Source: Weissella paramesenteroides ATCC 33313
GTDB lineage: Bacteria; Bacillota; Bacilli; Lactobacillales; Lactobacillaceae
Direction: 5' to 3'
Assembly: GCF_000160575.1 (NCBI RefSeq)
Contig: NZ_GG697129.1
Location: forward strand, 294,006 to 358,005
Length of the DNA: 64,000 nt
Part shown: piece by piece, positions 1-11,238 of the stretch
How positions within the stretch are numbered: the first letter of the stretch is position 1
Layout of the letters: each line of letters starts with the position of its first letter
The notes under the pieces: model-generated
Seen by the model: the letters and a program-made list of their open reading frames with translations, nothing else
Database searches by the model: none
Told to the model about the DNA's origin: nothing
Position numbers and translations under genes: made by a program

Positions 1-142
1 TTTTGATTACATAGTTGATTTGTGATGGGACAACATTGAAGCGGCGGGCAATTTCAGCCCGACGAATTTCAATTTCATTCGCCTGCTGTAAAATTTGTTT
101 CAAGTATGCCTCAATATTATCGGACATATTTGAATCAGCCAT
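1..142 (-). CDS. ctsR: CtsR, class III heat-shock repressor (N-terminal part, runs off the window)
   Basis: Only the first 47 codons are present; the gene continues past position 1. The translated start carries the CtsR N-terminal winged-helix pattern: IEAYLKQIL, then [13 protein letters not shown], then [11 protein letters not shown]. CtsR is a dimeric DNA-binding repressor of clp genes and its own operon in low-GC Gram-positives, inactivated on heat stress. The ATG at 142-140 is preceded by a strong Shine-Dalgarno (AAGGGGGTGA), which fixes the start; a later in-frame ATG at codon 6 lacks one. A CtsR box and a TATAAT-like -10 lie just upstream, so autoregulation is expected. Downstream genes, normally clpC or similar, are outside the window. 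Confidence 0.93.
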   Translation of the reverse strand, partial: MADSNMSDNIEAYLKQILQQANEIEIRRAEIARRFNVVPSQINYVIK

Positions 143-154
143 GTCCTTCACCCC

Positions 155-171
155 CTTGACCAATATTGACA
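155..171 (-). promoter_or_regulatory. CtsR operator box
   Basis: On the minus strand this reads TGTCAAT-ATT-GGTCAAG, two direct heptads separated by 3 nt. This matches the CtsR consensus (A/G)GTCAAA-N3-(A/G)GTCAAA with both GTCAA cores intact. It lies between a TATAAT at 174-179 and the ctsR Shine-Dalgarno, so it should overlap the transcription start. Confidence 0.82.
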
Positions 172-241
172 TAATTATAAGGCGCATTGCAAGACAATGC
201 CACTAAACAATCACATCTTTTTAAAAAACATCAATTGACAC

Positions 242-273
242 AAAAACCACCAAGATTTCTCTTGATGGTTTTT
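242..273 (-). terminator. Terminator of the tRNA operon
   Basis: A 14-bp stem (AAAAACCATCAAGA pairing with TCTTGGTGGTTTTT, one wobble) with a 4-nt loop ends in a T-run on the minus strand. It sits 7 nt after tRNA-Arg. Confidence 0.85.
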
Positions 274-279
274 AATTGA

Positions 280-353
280 TGCACCTAGAAGGATTCGAAC
301 CTTCAACCTTCTGATTCGTAGTCAGACACTCTATCCAGTTGCGCTATAGGTGC
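280..353 (-). tRNA. tRNA-Arg(ACG)
   Basis: A full cloverleaf can be drawn. The acceptor is GCACCTA/TAGGTGC with discriminator A, the anticodon loop is CTACGAA and the T-arm loop is TTCGAAT. The anticodon ACG would be edited to ICG by TadA. The 3' CCA is not encoded. It is the last gene of the four-tRNA operon. Confidence 0.95.
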
Positions 354-384
354 ATGTTCATTTAAAACTTCCCATTTGGAAGAA

Positions 385-457
385 AGCGAACAACGGGATT
401 CGAACCCGCGACCTCTACCATGGCAAGGTAGCGTTCTACCAGCTGAACTATATTCGC
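385..457 (-). tRNA. tRNA-Gly(GCC)
   Basis: The acceptor is GCGAATA/TGTTCGC with discriminator T, as is usual for Gly. The anticodon loop is TTGCCAT on stem CTACC/GGTAG, giving anticodon GCC. CCA is not encoded. Confidence 0.95.
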
Positions 458-463
458 ATGGGA

Positions 464-536
464 TGCCGACTACTGGATTCGAACCAGCGACCTCTTCATT
501 ACTAGTGAAGCGCTCTGCCAGCTGAGCTAAGTCGGC
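464..536 (-). tRNA. tRNA-Thr(AGT)
   Basis: The acceptor is GCCGACT/AGTCGGC with discriminator A. The anticodon stem CTTCA/TGAAG holds the loop CTAGTAA, so the anticodon reads AGT. A genomic A34 outside Arg-ACG is uncommon in bacteria. The body is otherwise regular and lies in a normal tRNA operon, so it looks functional. Confidence 0.93.
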
Positions 537-556
537 TTCTGTATCGATAATCGATA

Positions 557-639
557 TACGGATGACAGGAATCGAACCTGCACGCCCTAGGGGCACTGGA
601 ACCTAAATCCAGCGCGTCTGCCAGTTCCGCCACATCCGC
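557..639 (-). tRNA. tRNA-Leu(TAG)
   Basis: A class II tRNA with a long variable arm (TGCCCCTAGGGCGT). The acceptor is GCGGATG/CATCCGT, the anticodon loop is TTTAGGT on stem CTGGA/TCCAG, and the discriminator is A. It is the first gene of the operon after the promoter at 681-709. Confidence 0.95.
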
Positions 640-680
640 AACAGACGTCAAACGAGTTTAACACTCGAGACAACTTTTAT

Positions 681-709
681 AGTATACCTAATCAATCAAT
701 AAGTGTCAA
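681..709 (-). promoter_or_regulatory. tRNA operon promoter
   Basis: TTGACA (704-709) and TATACT (681-686) are separated by exactly 17 nt, about 40 bp before tRNA-Leu. This is a near-consensus vegetative sigma promoter. Confidence 0.9.
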
Positions 710-830
710 TACTTATTTAGATTTTTATACCCGATGATAATTGTGTTATGCCTAACAACAACTTACCACTCGATATATATTACTAGGTTTTACCACTTTC
801 TGCAACTGTTTTTTTGTTTTTCCAACAAAA

Positions 831-886
831 AAGGCCAGGACAAAAGAAAATGTCCCAACCTCTGCTTGCTAAAATTGTATTAATTA
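831..886 (-). repeat. Dispersed hairpin element, copy R1 (also serS terminator)
   Basis: In minus-strand sense, right after the serS stop, it reads TACAATTTTAGCA, then a hairpin AGGTTGGGACA...TGTCCTGGCCT (831-861), then T-rich DNA. It shares the GGTTGGRACA hairpin and the adjacent TTTTAGCA with five other copies in this window. The region 640-830 otherwise holds only the tRNA promoter and AT-rich DNA. Confidence 0.75.
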
Positions 887-2167
887 TAAGGAATCTTCTG
901 GCACGATCTTATCTGCACCAAAGTATGGACGCAAAACTTCTGGAATTGTCACTGTGCCATCTTGGTTTTGGTAATTTTCCAAAATTGCAGCAACAGTACG
1001 ACCAACTGCCAAGCCTGAACCATTCAACGTGTGCACAAATTGTAACTTACCGTTTTCATCACGATATTGAATTCGCGCACGACGGGCTTGGAAGGCTTCA
1101 GTATTTGATACTGAAGAAATCTCACGGTAAATATTTTGCTGTGGCATCCAAACTTCCACATCATAAGTTTTGGCTGCTGAGAATCCCATATCACCTGTTG
1201 ATAGCGTGATGACATGATAAGGTAAGTTTAGCTTTTTAAGCAAATTTTCAGCATTAACCGTCATATCCTCTAATGCTTGGTATGAATCTTCTGGCTTAGT
1301 AAACTTAACCATCTCAACTTTATTAAATTGGTGCATACGAATCAATCCACGCGTATCACGTCCTGCTGAACCAGCTTCTTGACGGAATGCAGGTGATAGC
1401 GCAGTCACACTATATGGCAATTTGTCAGCATCAATCACTTCTTCACGGAAATAATTTGTTAATGGTACTTCAGCTGTTGGAATCAATGTCATTTCATCAT
1501 TTGTACCAACCCGATAAGCATCATCCATGAATTTTGGATACTGACCAGTTCCGTACATCGCCTCGTCTTTAACAAGATAAGGTGTGATCATTTCCTTGTA
1601 ACCTTCTTTTTGATGTTCATCAAGCATGAAATTATAAACAGCTCGTTCCAAGCGAGCACCTTGACCAACGTAATAAACAAAGCGGGCACCAGACACTTTG
1701 GCACCACGTTCAAAATCTAGAATACCTAATTCTTCACCGATTTCAAAATGAGCTTTAGGCGTAAAGTCAAAGGTAGGAATTTCACCCCATTGACGCTCTT
1801 CACGATTTGAATCTTCATCTGGTCCAACAGGAATTGTCTTGTTAGGCAAGTTTGGAAAATGGAGTGCCCGGTCTTGAATTTGCTTATCTAATGCCGTTAC
1901 TTGCTCGTCTAGCTCCTTAATCGTCGCTGAAACCTTTTGCATTTCAGCTATCACTTCACTAGCATCCTCTTTTTGACGCTTCTTAAGACCGATTTGGTCT
2001 GACACCGTATTACGATGTGCCTTAAGCTCTTCAGTTTGAACCAATAATTCACGACGCTTGGCATCATCTGCTACCAAGGCATCAACTTCTTCAGGTGCAA
2101 CACCACGTGTCGCTAATCGTTCTTTTACTTGTTCCGTTTCATGACGAATTAATTTCATATCTAACAT
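884..2167 (-). CDS. serS: Seryl-tRNA synthetase
   Basis: At 427 aa this is the usual SerRS length. Residues 1-110 form the long antiparallel coiled coil that binds the tRNA-Ser variable arm. The class II core follows, with motif 2 around [14 protein letters not shown] and motif 3 [10 protein letters not shown] near residues 382-391. It charges tRNA-Ser with serine in the cytoplasm. The start MLDMKLIR matches the family and has GGAG upstream; the inner ATG at codon 4 is less well placed. It lies 13 nt after the deoxynucleoside kinase gene, so the two are probably cotranscribed. No T-box leader is visible upstream. Confidence 0.97.
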   Translation of the reverse strand: MLDMKLIRHETEQVKERLATRGVAPEEVDALVADDAKRRELLVQTEELKAHRNTVSDQIGLKKRQKEDASEVIAEMQKVSATIKELDEQVTALDKQIQDRALHFPNLPNKTIPVGPDEDSNREERQWGEIPTFDFTPKAHFEIGEELGILDFERGAKVSGARFVYYVGQGARLERAVYNFMLDEHQKEGYKEMITPYLVKDEAMYGTGQYPKFMDDAYRVGTNDEMTLIPTAEVPLTNYFREEVIDADKLPYSVTALSPAFRQEAGSAGRDTRGLIRMHQFNKVEMVKFTKPEDSYQALEDMTVNAENLLKKLNLPYHVITLSTGDMGFSAAKTYDVEVWMPQQNIYREISSVSNTEAFQARRARIQYRDENGKLQFVHTLNGSGLAVGRTVAAILENYQNQDGTVTIPEVLRPYFGADKIVPEDSL

Positions 2168-2180
2168 AATAATTATTCTC

Positions 2181-2834
2181 CTAGTTACCCTTTAAACCTA
2201 GCTCCGTAATCTTATGATCAATCAATGCTAATACTTCTTTCGCTGCTGATTCATCAGCAACGAAGTCATACTGATCACCATCAATACTCAACTTTGGTGA
2301 CCGGTCATAAGAATCAAACCAAGCAACATAGCGTTCATTCAAACTCTTATAGTAGTTGTATAGTGATGGATCATTTGCAATCTGTTCAAAATCACGACCA
2401 CGCTTTTTAATACGTTCCAACATCGTTTCGAAACTAACATGAATATAAATCAGTAGATCCGGTGTCTTGACAATAGCATCATCAGAAAAATCTACTTGTT
2501 CCATGATGTTGTTTAATAAATCACCATAAATCTGCACTTCAGTTTGCGTTGCTCTATCTAAGTCTGCATTTAATTTAAATAATAATAAATCCTCAAAGAT
2601 AGATCGATCAATCACATTTAATTGACTACCTTGTGCATCCTTGATATTATCCAAACGCTTATTTAAAAAATAATTTTGCAACAAAAATCCGTAACGCTTT
2701 GGGTCCTCATAAAACAATGGCAGAATAGGATTATCATCCACGGATTCGTATAAGGCTTCACTTCCTAAATGTTCTGCGAGCATCGTTGTTAAGCTGGTCT
2801 TTCCAGCACCAATAGTTCCCGATAGTACGATCAT
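2181..2834 (-). CDS. Deoxynucleoside kinase (deoxyadenosine/deoxyguanosine kinase type)
   Basis: A 217-aa protein of the dNK/dCK family. The P-loop GTIGAGKTS is at residues 6-14, YESVDDNP follows near 30, and the DRSIFED catalytic/substrate motif is near 76. An arginine-rich lid (KKRGRDFE) lies near 140. It phosphorylates salvaged deoxynucleosides using ATP. Lactobacilli carry paralogous dAK and dGK/dCK enzymes, and the exact base specificity cannot be read here. It is first in a two-gene unit with serS. Together with tdk at 17 kb it points to active DNA-precursor salvage. Confidence 0.9.
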   Translation of the reverse strand: MIVLSGTIGAGKTSLTTMLAEHLGSEALYESVDDNPILPLFYEDPKRYGFLLQNYFLNKRLDNIKDAQGSQLNVIDRSIFEDLLLFKLNADLDRATQTEVQIYGDLLNNIMEQVDFSDDAIVKTPDLLIYIHVSFETMLERIKKRGRDFEQIANDPSLYNYYKSLNERYVAWFDSYDRSPKLSIDGDQYDFVADESAAKEVLALIDHKITELGLKGN

Positions 2835-2931
2835 CCTGTTGTCCTACTTTCCTTAATCAATATTATGTCTATTTTATCAAATTTTACGCCGACTAACACG
2901 TCTAGTTTTATAAACTCTACATTGACACAAA

Positions 2932-2976
2932 AAAGTCATCAAACTACCAACTTGAAGCCAGTAGCTTGATGACTTT
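2932..2976 (-). terminator. ATP synthase operon terminator
   Basis: On the minus strand AAAGTCATCAAGCTAC pairs with GTAGTTTGATGACTTT across a short loop and is followed by TTTTTT. It lies 34 nt after the atpC stop. Confidence 0.88.
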
Positions 2977-3010
2977 AATTTTGTTAATAAACGTTTATTC
3001 GTTTCATGAA

Positions 3011-3427
3011 TTACTTTTTACCAGTAACCACATGAATACGATTAACCGCACGCATTAAGGCAGCTTGTGCACGTGCAACATCATCTGTATCGCTTGCAGC
3101 TATATGCTTCTCAGCACGTTCCTTAGCCTGTTCAGCACGCTCAACATCAATGTCCTTTGCACGCTCTGCACTGTCAGACACAATTGTTAATTGATTTTCA
3201 GAGAACTCTGCAAAACCACCACTAACCGCAATGATTTCTTCAAATCCTTCCTCTTCATCAACAATCTTCACCTCGCCAATGTGCAACGATGCAATAATTG
3301 GTGCATGGTTTGCCATGATTCCCTCATCACCATTAGTTGTGTCAAGCACAACCAATGATGCAGTTTCATGTCCAAACACCACACCATCTGGCGTTACCAC
3401 CTTAACATGTAGGGTGTGTTCACTCAT
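3011..3427 (-). CDS. atpC: F1Fo ATP synthase epsilon subunit
   Basis: At 138 aa it has the N-terminal beta-sandwich (HVKVVTPDGVVFGHE, then GIMANHAPIIASL) and a C-terminal helical hairpin (residues 88-137). Epsilon sits on the central stalk and its C-terminal domain can inhibit ATP hydrolysis. It is the last gene of the atp operon, 17 nt after atpD and followed by a strong terminator. Its Shine-Dalgarno lies in a GC-rich stretch that includes GGCGCC just before the ATG. Confidence 0.97.
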   Translation of the reverse strand: MSEHTLHVKVVTPDGVVFGHETASLVVLDTTNGDEGIMANHAPIIASLHIGEVKIVDEEEGFEEIIAVSGGFAEFSENQLTIVSDSAERAKDIDVERAEQAKERAEKHIAASDTDDVARAQAALMRAVNRIHVVTGKK

Positions 3428-3444
3428 GGCGCCGCCCCCTTTGT

Positions 3445-4860
<1,416 letters not shown>

Positions 4861-4889
4861 TCATTCGTATAAATCTGATGCAAGATGCT

Positions 4890-5771
4890 TTAATCCAAAG
4901 CGGCCATTCCACCAGTAATTTCTGTAATTTCAGTCGTAATTGCACTCTGACGCGCACGGTTGAACTGAAGACCAAGTGAATCAATAATTTCCTTGGCATT
5001 ATCAGTTGCTGAAGACATCGCATTTGCAGATGCCGCATGTTCAGCAGTTTTCGCATCAATGATGGCACCATATACTAAACTCTCAGCATATTGTGGTAAC
5101 ACAACACCCAAAATTTGTTCAGCTGACGGCTCCATCTCATAGTCGGCCGTATACTTACTGTCATCCTTAGATTCTTCCAAATCCTCTGTTGAAACTGGAA
5201 GCATCTTTTCGAGATGTACTTCGTTAGAAATACGACTGACAAAATGCTGATAACCCACAATTAATTCATCAAAGACTTCGTTATCATACATTGTCGTGAC
5301 TGTCTTAACGATCTCCCGCACCTCTGTAAAGGTCGGTACATCAGATACGCCACGATATTCGTATGCAACATCAAAGCCACGCTTCTTAAAGAAGTCAGCA
5401 CCATTACCACCAACTGCTAAAATAACAACTTGATCAGGTGTCAATTGGCGTTCCGTAATTCTAGCCATTAATTCTTTTAATAGTGTTGAATTATAGCCAC
5501 CAACTAACCCACGATCAGATGATAGGACTAAGAATCCTACCTTTGATACATGCCGTTGTTCAAGCAACGTTCCTGACACATTATTAATATGTGCAGTTGC
5601 TAGGTGTGCTACAACGTCATGAAGGGCATCGGCATAAACCGTATATGAACCACCATGACGTTGAATTTGGCTTAATTTAGAAGTTGAGACCATTTGCATG
5701 GCACTCGTGATTTGACGCGTCTTTTTTGTTGAGGCAATTCGGCGTTGAATATCTTGTAAAGAAGCTGCCAT
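4890..5771 (-). CDS. atpG: F1Fo ATP synthase gamma subunit
   Basis: At 293 aa, the N-terminal helix [20 protein letters not shown] and the C-terminal helix with [13 protein letters not shown]...[12 protein letters not shown] are the two coiled-coil halves of the rotary shaft. The [12 protein letters not shown] motif is near residue 88. Gamma transmits rotation between the c-ring and the catalytic hexamer. It lies between atpA (17 nt upstream) and atpD (44 nt downstream), with the Shine-Dalgarno AAAGGAGG. Confidence 0.97.
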   Translation of the reverse strand: MAASLQDIQRRIASTKKTRQITSAMQMVSTSKLSQIQRHGGSYTVYADALHDVVAHLATAHINNVSGTLLEQRHVSKVGFLVLSSDRGLVGGYNSTLLKELMARITERQLTPDQVVILAVGGNGADFFKKRGFDVAYEYRGVSDVPTFTEVREIVKTVTTMYDNEVFDELIVGYQHFVSRISNEVHLEKMLPVSTEDLEESKDDSKYTADYEMEPSAEQILGVVLPQYAESLVYGAIIDAKTAEHAASANAMSSATDNAKEIIDSLGLQFNRARQSAITTEITEITGGMAALD

Positions 5772-5788
5772 TTATCGCCCCTCCTTTA

Positions 5789-7330
<1,542 letters not shown>

Positions 7331-7374
7331 CTATTCATCACACACAACATCAATTTCAACTAGAATTTCGATTA

Positions 7375-7917
7375 CTAGCGGATGATACTCTGACGAATAG
7401 CAGCTAACTTAGTTGCTAATGATCCATCCAAAATTTGGTCATTGGCTTTAACAATAACCCCACCAAGTAAGTCCTCATCAACGATTTGCGTCAAACGCAC
7501 TTCGTTAGCCTGATAACGTTGAACAAGTTGCTCTTTCAAGCGTGAAACTTGCTCATCACTCAATGGCACCGCTGTTTGCACCTCTGCGTTCACAACACCA
7601 GCAGCTTTATTAACAAGTTCTTCATACTTAGTAATAATCGCTGGTAAGTTTTGGATACGACGGTAGTCATATGTCATCTGAATCAGATTAGCGACTACTT
7701 GACTCGTTCCTTCAGATAAAGTTGCTAACATATTACGCTTAGCAGCTTCATCAATTCGCAAAGATAGCAATGCTTTCGTAAATTCTGGATTTTGTACTAA
7801 TATATCACGAATAGCTGTCAATTCAGCTAGCGTGTCAGCATCAGTACCTTGATCATGGGTTAATTCGAACAAAGCAACGGCATATCGCTTAGCAATCGTT
7901 GCTTTATCTAATGCCAT
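7375..7917 (-). CDS. atpH: F1Fo ATP synthase delta subunit
   Basis: This 180-aa protein starts MALDKATIAKRYAVALFEL, the typical OSCP/delta N-terminus. The C-terminal part (VRLTQIVDEDLLGGVIVKANDQILDGS) is the conserved signature. Delta ties the peripheral b-stalk to the top of F1. Its ATG shares one base with the atpF stop codon (TAATG), so translation of the two is probably coupled. Confidence 0.96.
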   Translation of the reverse strand: MALDKATIAKRYAVALFELTHDQGTDADTLAELTAIRDILVQNPEFTKALLSLRIDEAAKRNMLATLSEGTSQVVANLIQMTYDYRRIQNLPAIITKYEELVNKAAGVVNAEVQTAVPLSDEQVSRLKEQLVQRYQANEVRLTQIVDEDLLGGVIVKANDQILDGSLATKLAAIRQSIIR

Positions 7918-8432
7918 TACTTGTTACCTAACCCTTCAATATAAGCGTCAATAAGCGCTTTTTGATCATCTAATTTTAGTTCTTTCTGGATAATCTTTTG
8001 TGCGATGGTTACTGAAAGTTCAGCAACTTCACTCTTAACGTCAGCCATTGCTTCAGAACGTTCTTGTGCAATTTGTGCACTTGCTTGTTCCTTTGTAGCT
8101 TGGGCATCTGCCTGAGCATCAGCAACGATTTGGTCACGTTGCTTTCCTGCTGCTGTCTTAGCATCAGAAACGATGCTGTTGGCTTCAGTACGTGCTGATT
8201 GCAACTGTTCAGAACGCTTAGCAGCCATTTCTTCGGCTTGCTGACGCGCTTCTTCAGCAGTATCCAAATCGTGGGCAACCTTCTCCGCACGCTTTTCCAT
8301 CATTTTTACTACCGGACCCCAAGCATACTTCTTCAAAAGAAGCATCAATACTAGGAATGCCACTAGCACAAACAACATGTTACCCAAAGCCAACCCTTCG
8401 CTAGCACCCGCTAGAACAATTTGATTAAACAT
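7917..8432 (-). CDS. atpF: F1Fo ATP synthase b subunit
   Basis: A 171-aa protein with one N-terminal membrane helix (LGNMLFVLVAFLVLMLLLKKYAW, residues 16-38). A long charged, alanine-rich coiled coil to residue 150 forms the peripheral stalk dimer. The Shine-Dalgarno GGAGG is present, with atpE 24 nt upstream. Confidence 0.96.
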   Translation of the reverse strand: MFNQIVLAGASEGLALGNMLFVLVAFLVLMLLLKKYAWGPVVKMMEKRAEKVAHDLDTAEEARQQAEEMAAKRSEQLQSARTEANSIVSDAKTAAGKQRDQIVADAQADAQATKEQASAQIAQERSEAMADVKSEVAELSVTIAQKIIQKELKLDDQKALIDAYIEGLGNK

Positions 8433-8456
8433 AATTAGTTGGCCTCCGCGTTTCGA

Positions 8457-8696
<240 letters not shown>

Positions 8697-8713
8697 TTAA
8701 ACAGTTACTGTAG

Positions 8714-9424
8714 TTACTCTGTCTTTTCTGAAACATAGACAGTTGTCAAAGTGACGAAGACAAACGCTTGAATTGCCCCAATAAATAATGAAAATCCTTG
8801 CCATATAATTGTGAGCAAGAATGCTGGTACAAATGAAATTGCACCGGCAGACTGAGCTAATTGCCACAATAGAGACAAAACCATTTCACCAGCAAAGATA
8901 TTACCGAACAGACGTAGTCCCAATGTTAAGAAACTTGTAAACTGCTCAATAAGATTTAAGGGGAACAAGACACTAAACGGTGACAGATATACTGACTTGA
9001 AGTAATTCTTGAAACCTTGCTTTTCAACACCTAAAAAGTGGGCAATGGTAATAGCAATTAATGCTAATGTCATTGTCACTAATGGGTTAGCTGTTGGGGA
9101 GTTCAGGAATGTATTACCACCAACATCAACCGTAAAGGCGACACCTAATTGATTTCCAACGAAGATGAACAAAAACATGGAAAATATGAAAAACTTCAAA
9201 CTGTTACCAGTCTTATTTGGTAGTGATCCATCAACAATATTGTTGGTAAAATCAATGACCCACTCTAGCATATTCTGTTTACTCTTTCCAGCCGGCTTCA
9301 TCACCAACTTTCGAGAGGTCCAAAACGCTAATAGAAAAACTATTGTCATTGAAACTAATGTTGAAATTACCACACTCCAATCAAACGTCAACCCCGCAAT
9401 GCTAAAGGTCGCGGTTTTCTCCAA
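8714..9424 (-). CDS. atpB: F1Fo ATP synthase a subunit
   Basis: A 236-aa membrane subunit with about six helices. The essential arginine lies in LGLRLFGNIFAGE near residue 170, and the last helix reads AIQAFVFVTLTTVYVSE. With the c-ring it forms the proton path. No ATG fits; the only well-placed start is TTG at 9424-9422, preceded by AAAGAGGTGA about six bases away. It is the first gene of the operon, and no atpI-like gene is found before it. Confidence 0.95.
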   Translation of the reverse strand: MEKTATFSIAGLTFDWSVVISTLVSMTIVFLLAFWTSRKLVMKPAGKSKQNMLEWVIDFTNNIVDGSLPNKTGNSLKFFIFSMFLFIFVGNQLGVAFTVDVGGNTFLNSPTANPLVTMTLALIAITIAHFLGVEKQGFKNYFKSVYLSPFSVLFPLNLIEQFTSFLTLGLRLFGNIFAGEMVLSLLWQLAQSAGAISFVPAFLLTIIWQGFSLFIGAIQAFVFVTLTTVYVSEKTE

Positions 9425-9450
9425 TGAAATTCACCTCTTTCCTTTCTTGA

Positions 9451-9478
9451 AGTATAATCAAGCGGCATGCATTTGAAA
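9451..9478 (-). promoter_or_regulatory. Putative atp operon promoter
   Basis: A TATACT (9451-9456) follows a weak -35 TTTCAA (9473-9478) at 16 nt, about 27 bp before the atpB start. The rest of 9480-9684 is AT-rich with no recognisable gene. Confidence 0.5.
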
Positions 9479-9684
9479 CAGAACCGTTTAACTTTTACCA
9501 CCTAATATTACCCCTTTTTGGACTTAATTCAATCATTAACAATCATAGGTACTTGTCCCATTTTTGCAACGCTTTTTTATAAAGCTTGTTATATCACACT
9601 TTCTACTATTCCAAAAAAGAATAATAAAACTTTTTTATCCAAAATAGAAATGCTTATTATATATAAATCTTAACTTAAAAAATA

Positions 9685-9714
9685 AAAGACAGCTTTTTTG
9701 CAAAAACTGTCTTT
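9685..9714 (-). terminator. Terminator of uracil permease gene
   Basis: On the minus strand AAAGACAG pairs with CTGTCTTT around an AT-rich loop, followed by TATTTTTT. It starts 5 nt after the permease stop codon. Confidence 0.75.
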
Positions 9715-9719
9715 ATTTT

Positions 9720-10997
9720 TTATTTTTCAGAAGCAGCCTTTTCAGGCAATATTAAATTCAACACAATGCCCAGAACTGTTGCAATAGCAACACCTGAGAA
9801 CTGTACGATGTTATTTCCGTGGCCAGTTTGTAGGTAGGCATTTCCAATACCAATGACCAAAACTGATGAGGTAATCATCAAGTTACGCTTCAAATTAAAG
9901 TCAAGTTTATTTTCAACAATGATACGTAACCCTGAAGCAGCAATGACCCCAAACAACAAAAATGAAACACCACCAGTTACTGCACCTGGAATACTTTGAA
10001 TAACTGCCGATAACTTACCAACGAAGGAGAATAGAATCGCAAATATGGCTGCACCAATCAAAACATAGACTGAATGAACCTTAGTAATAGCCATCACACC
10101 AATGTTCTCACCATATGAAGTAACTGATGGACCTCCTACTAACCCCGCAAATAGCGAAGCAGCGCCGTCCCCAGCTAAAGTTCGGTGTAAGCCAGGATTT
10201 TTGATATAATCACGCCCTGTTAAGTTATCCAAAACCATCAAATGACCTAAGTGTTCGGTGATTGTTACTAATGCGATCGGTGCCATCACTAGTACCGCAC
10301 CCCAATGCATGATTGGTGTATAGTCAACAAAAGGTATGTCAAATTTTGGCAAGGCAAACCAAGCCGCATCAGCAACCGGCTTTAAATCAACTAATCCAAC
10401 GACAATTGCTAGTAGATAGCCAGTAATTATACCTAATAGAATTGGAATCAACCCTAGAAAACCACGTAGATACATATTAAAGAAGATTGTGACACCTAGT
10501 GTTACCATAGCAACTAAAAATACACGAATATCATATTTACCATTCAATAATGTTGCCGACTGAGCTGCTGAACCAGACAATGATAGTCCAATCACCATAA
10601 TAATCGGACCAACAACAATTGGTGGTAATAGTTTTTCAATCCATTCGGTACCAATAAAGCCTACAATTGCTGCGACAATCAAATAAACAATTCCGACAGA
10701 GATAACTCCAGTAGCAACACCCGGATAACCAGTTGTTTTCATTAAGGCAACCATCGGAATAATAAATGCAAAACTTGAACCCATGTAGGCAGGAATTTGA
10801 CGTTTTGTAATCAAAATATGCAATAACGTTCCCACACCTGAACTAAACAACGCAATTCCTGGATTTAATCCAACTAATAGTGGCACTAAAACCGTTGATC
10901 CAAACATCGAAAACATATGCTGTAACGATAGCCCTATCCATTGCCAGAAACCTGGTTTCTCATTCACATCTAATACAACATCACGTTTCATTTCCAT
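9720..10997 (-). CDS. Uracil permease (NCS2 family)
   Basis: A 425-aa membrane protein with about 12-14 hydrophobic helices. Nucleobase:cation symporter-2 signatures include QHMFSMFGSTVLVPLLVGL near residue 26, GSSFAFIIPM near 73, and FAGLVGGPSVTSYGENIGVM near 287. It imports uracil at the membrane, which upp at 12 kb turns into UMP. The start ATG has GGAAGG upstream. The leader carries a PyrR-type attenuator, so pyrimidine repression is expected. Either pyrP or uraA would be a suitable name. It splits the usual upp-atp neighbourhood. Confidence 0.92.
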   Translation of the reverse strand: MEMKRDVVLDVNEKPGFWQWIGLSLQHMFSMFGSTVLVPLLVGLNPGIALFSSGVGTLLHILITKRQIPAYMGSSFAFIIPMVALMKTTGYPGVATGVISVGIVYLIVAAIVGFIGTEWIEKLLPPIVVGPIIMVIGLSLSGSAAQSATLLNGKYDIRVFLVAMVTLGVTIFFNMYLRGFLGLIPILLGIITGYLLAIVVGLVDLKPVADAAWFALPKFDIPFVDYTPIMHWGAVLVMAPIALVTITEHLGHLMVLDNLTGRDYIKNPGLHRTLAGDGAASLFAGLVGGPSVTSYGENIGVMAITKVHSVYVLIGAAIFAILFSFVGKLSAVIQSIPGAVTGGVSFLLFGVIAASGLRIIVENKLDFNLKRNLMITSSVLVIGIGNAYLQTGHGNNIVQFSGVAIATVLGIVLNLILPEKAASEK

Positions 10998-11040
10998 TGT
11001 GTTAATCCTTCCATATATAAACTTATAACCTGAAATAAAA

Positions 11041-11153
11041 AAGTTGCGGTATAAAAATACCCCAACTTGATAGATTTATCTAATATGATAGTTTCGCTCA
11101 CCGCCAGATTTACACGACAGCACCAAAATAATCTTATTAGCCTCACAGGACCA
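11041..11153 (-). promoter_or_regulatory. PyrR-type transcription attenuator before the uracil permease
   Basis: The minus strand carries GGTCCTGTGAGGCT (11140-11153), matching the PyrR anti-antiterminator core TCC-N-G-N-GAGGCT. About 70 nt on comes a terminator hairpin, AAGTTGGGGTAT...ATACCGCAACTT, with a T-run (11041-11068). TATAAT-like hexamers at 11175-11186 could start the leader. PyrR with UMP bound favours the terminator in this family of leaders; the antiterminator fold was not drawn in full. Confidence 0.75.
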
Positions 11154-11238
11154 AGTTAAAGTTATTTTTTAACGATTATAATTATATATCAGTTAACAAA
11201 ATTAGTAAACAAAACTTCTACCGGTTAAACGTTTTAAA

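Noticed and set aside
15-206. Plus-strand open frame of 63 codons at the left edge
   Set aside because: It is the antisense of ctsR and its promoter; the minus strand has the CtsR protein pattern, Shine-Dalgarno and operator.
303-596. Minus-strand open frame of 97 codons
   Set aside because: It runs straight through the four tRNA genes; the translated GxxGFESR-like stretches are the T-arms of tRNAs.
2835-2930. Possible T-box leader for serS
   Set aside because: Neither a T-box core nor a specifier stem and terminator pair is visible upstream of the deoxynucleoside kinase gene or in the 13-nt gap before serS.
9425-9684. Search for atpI between the uracil permease and atpB
   Set aside because: No reading frame of suitable length with membrane helices exists; the segment is AT-rich with promoter-like elements only.
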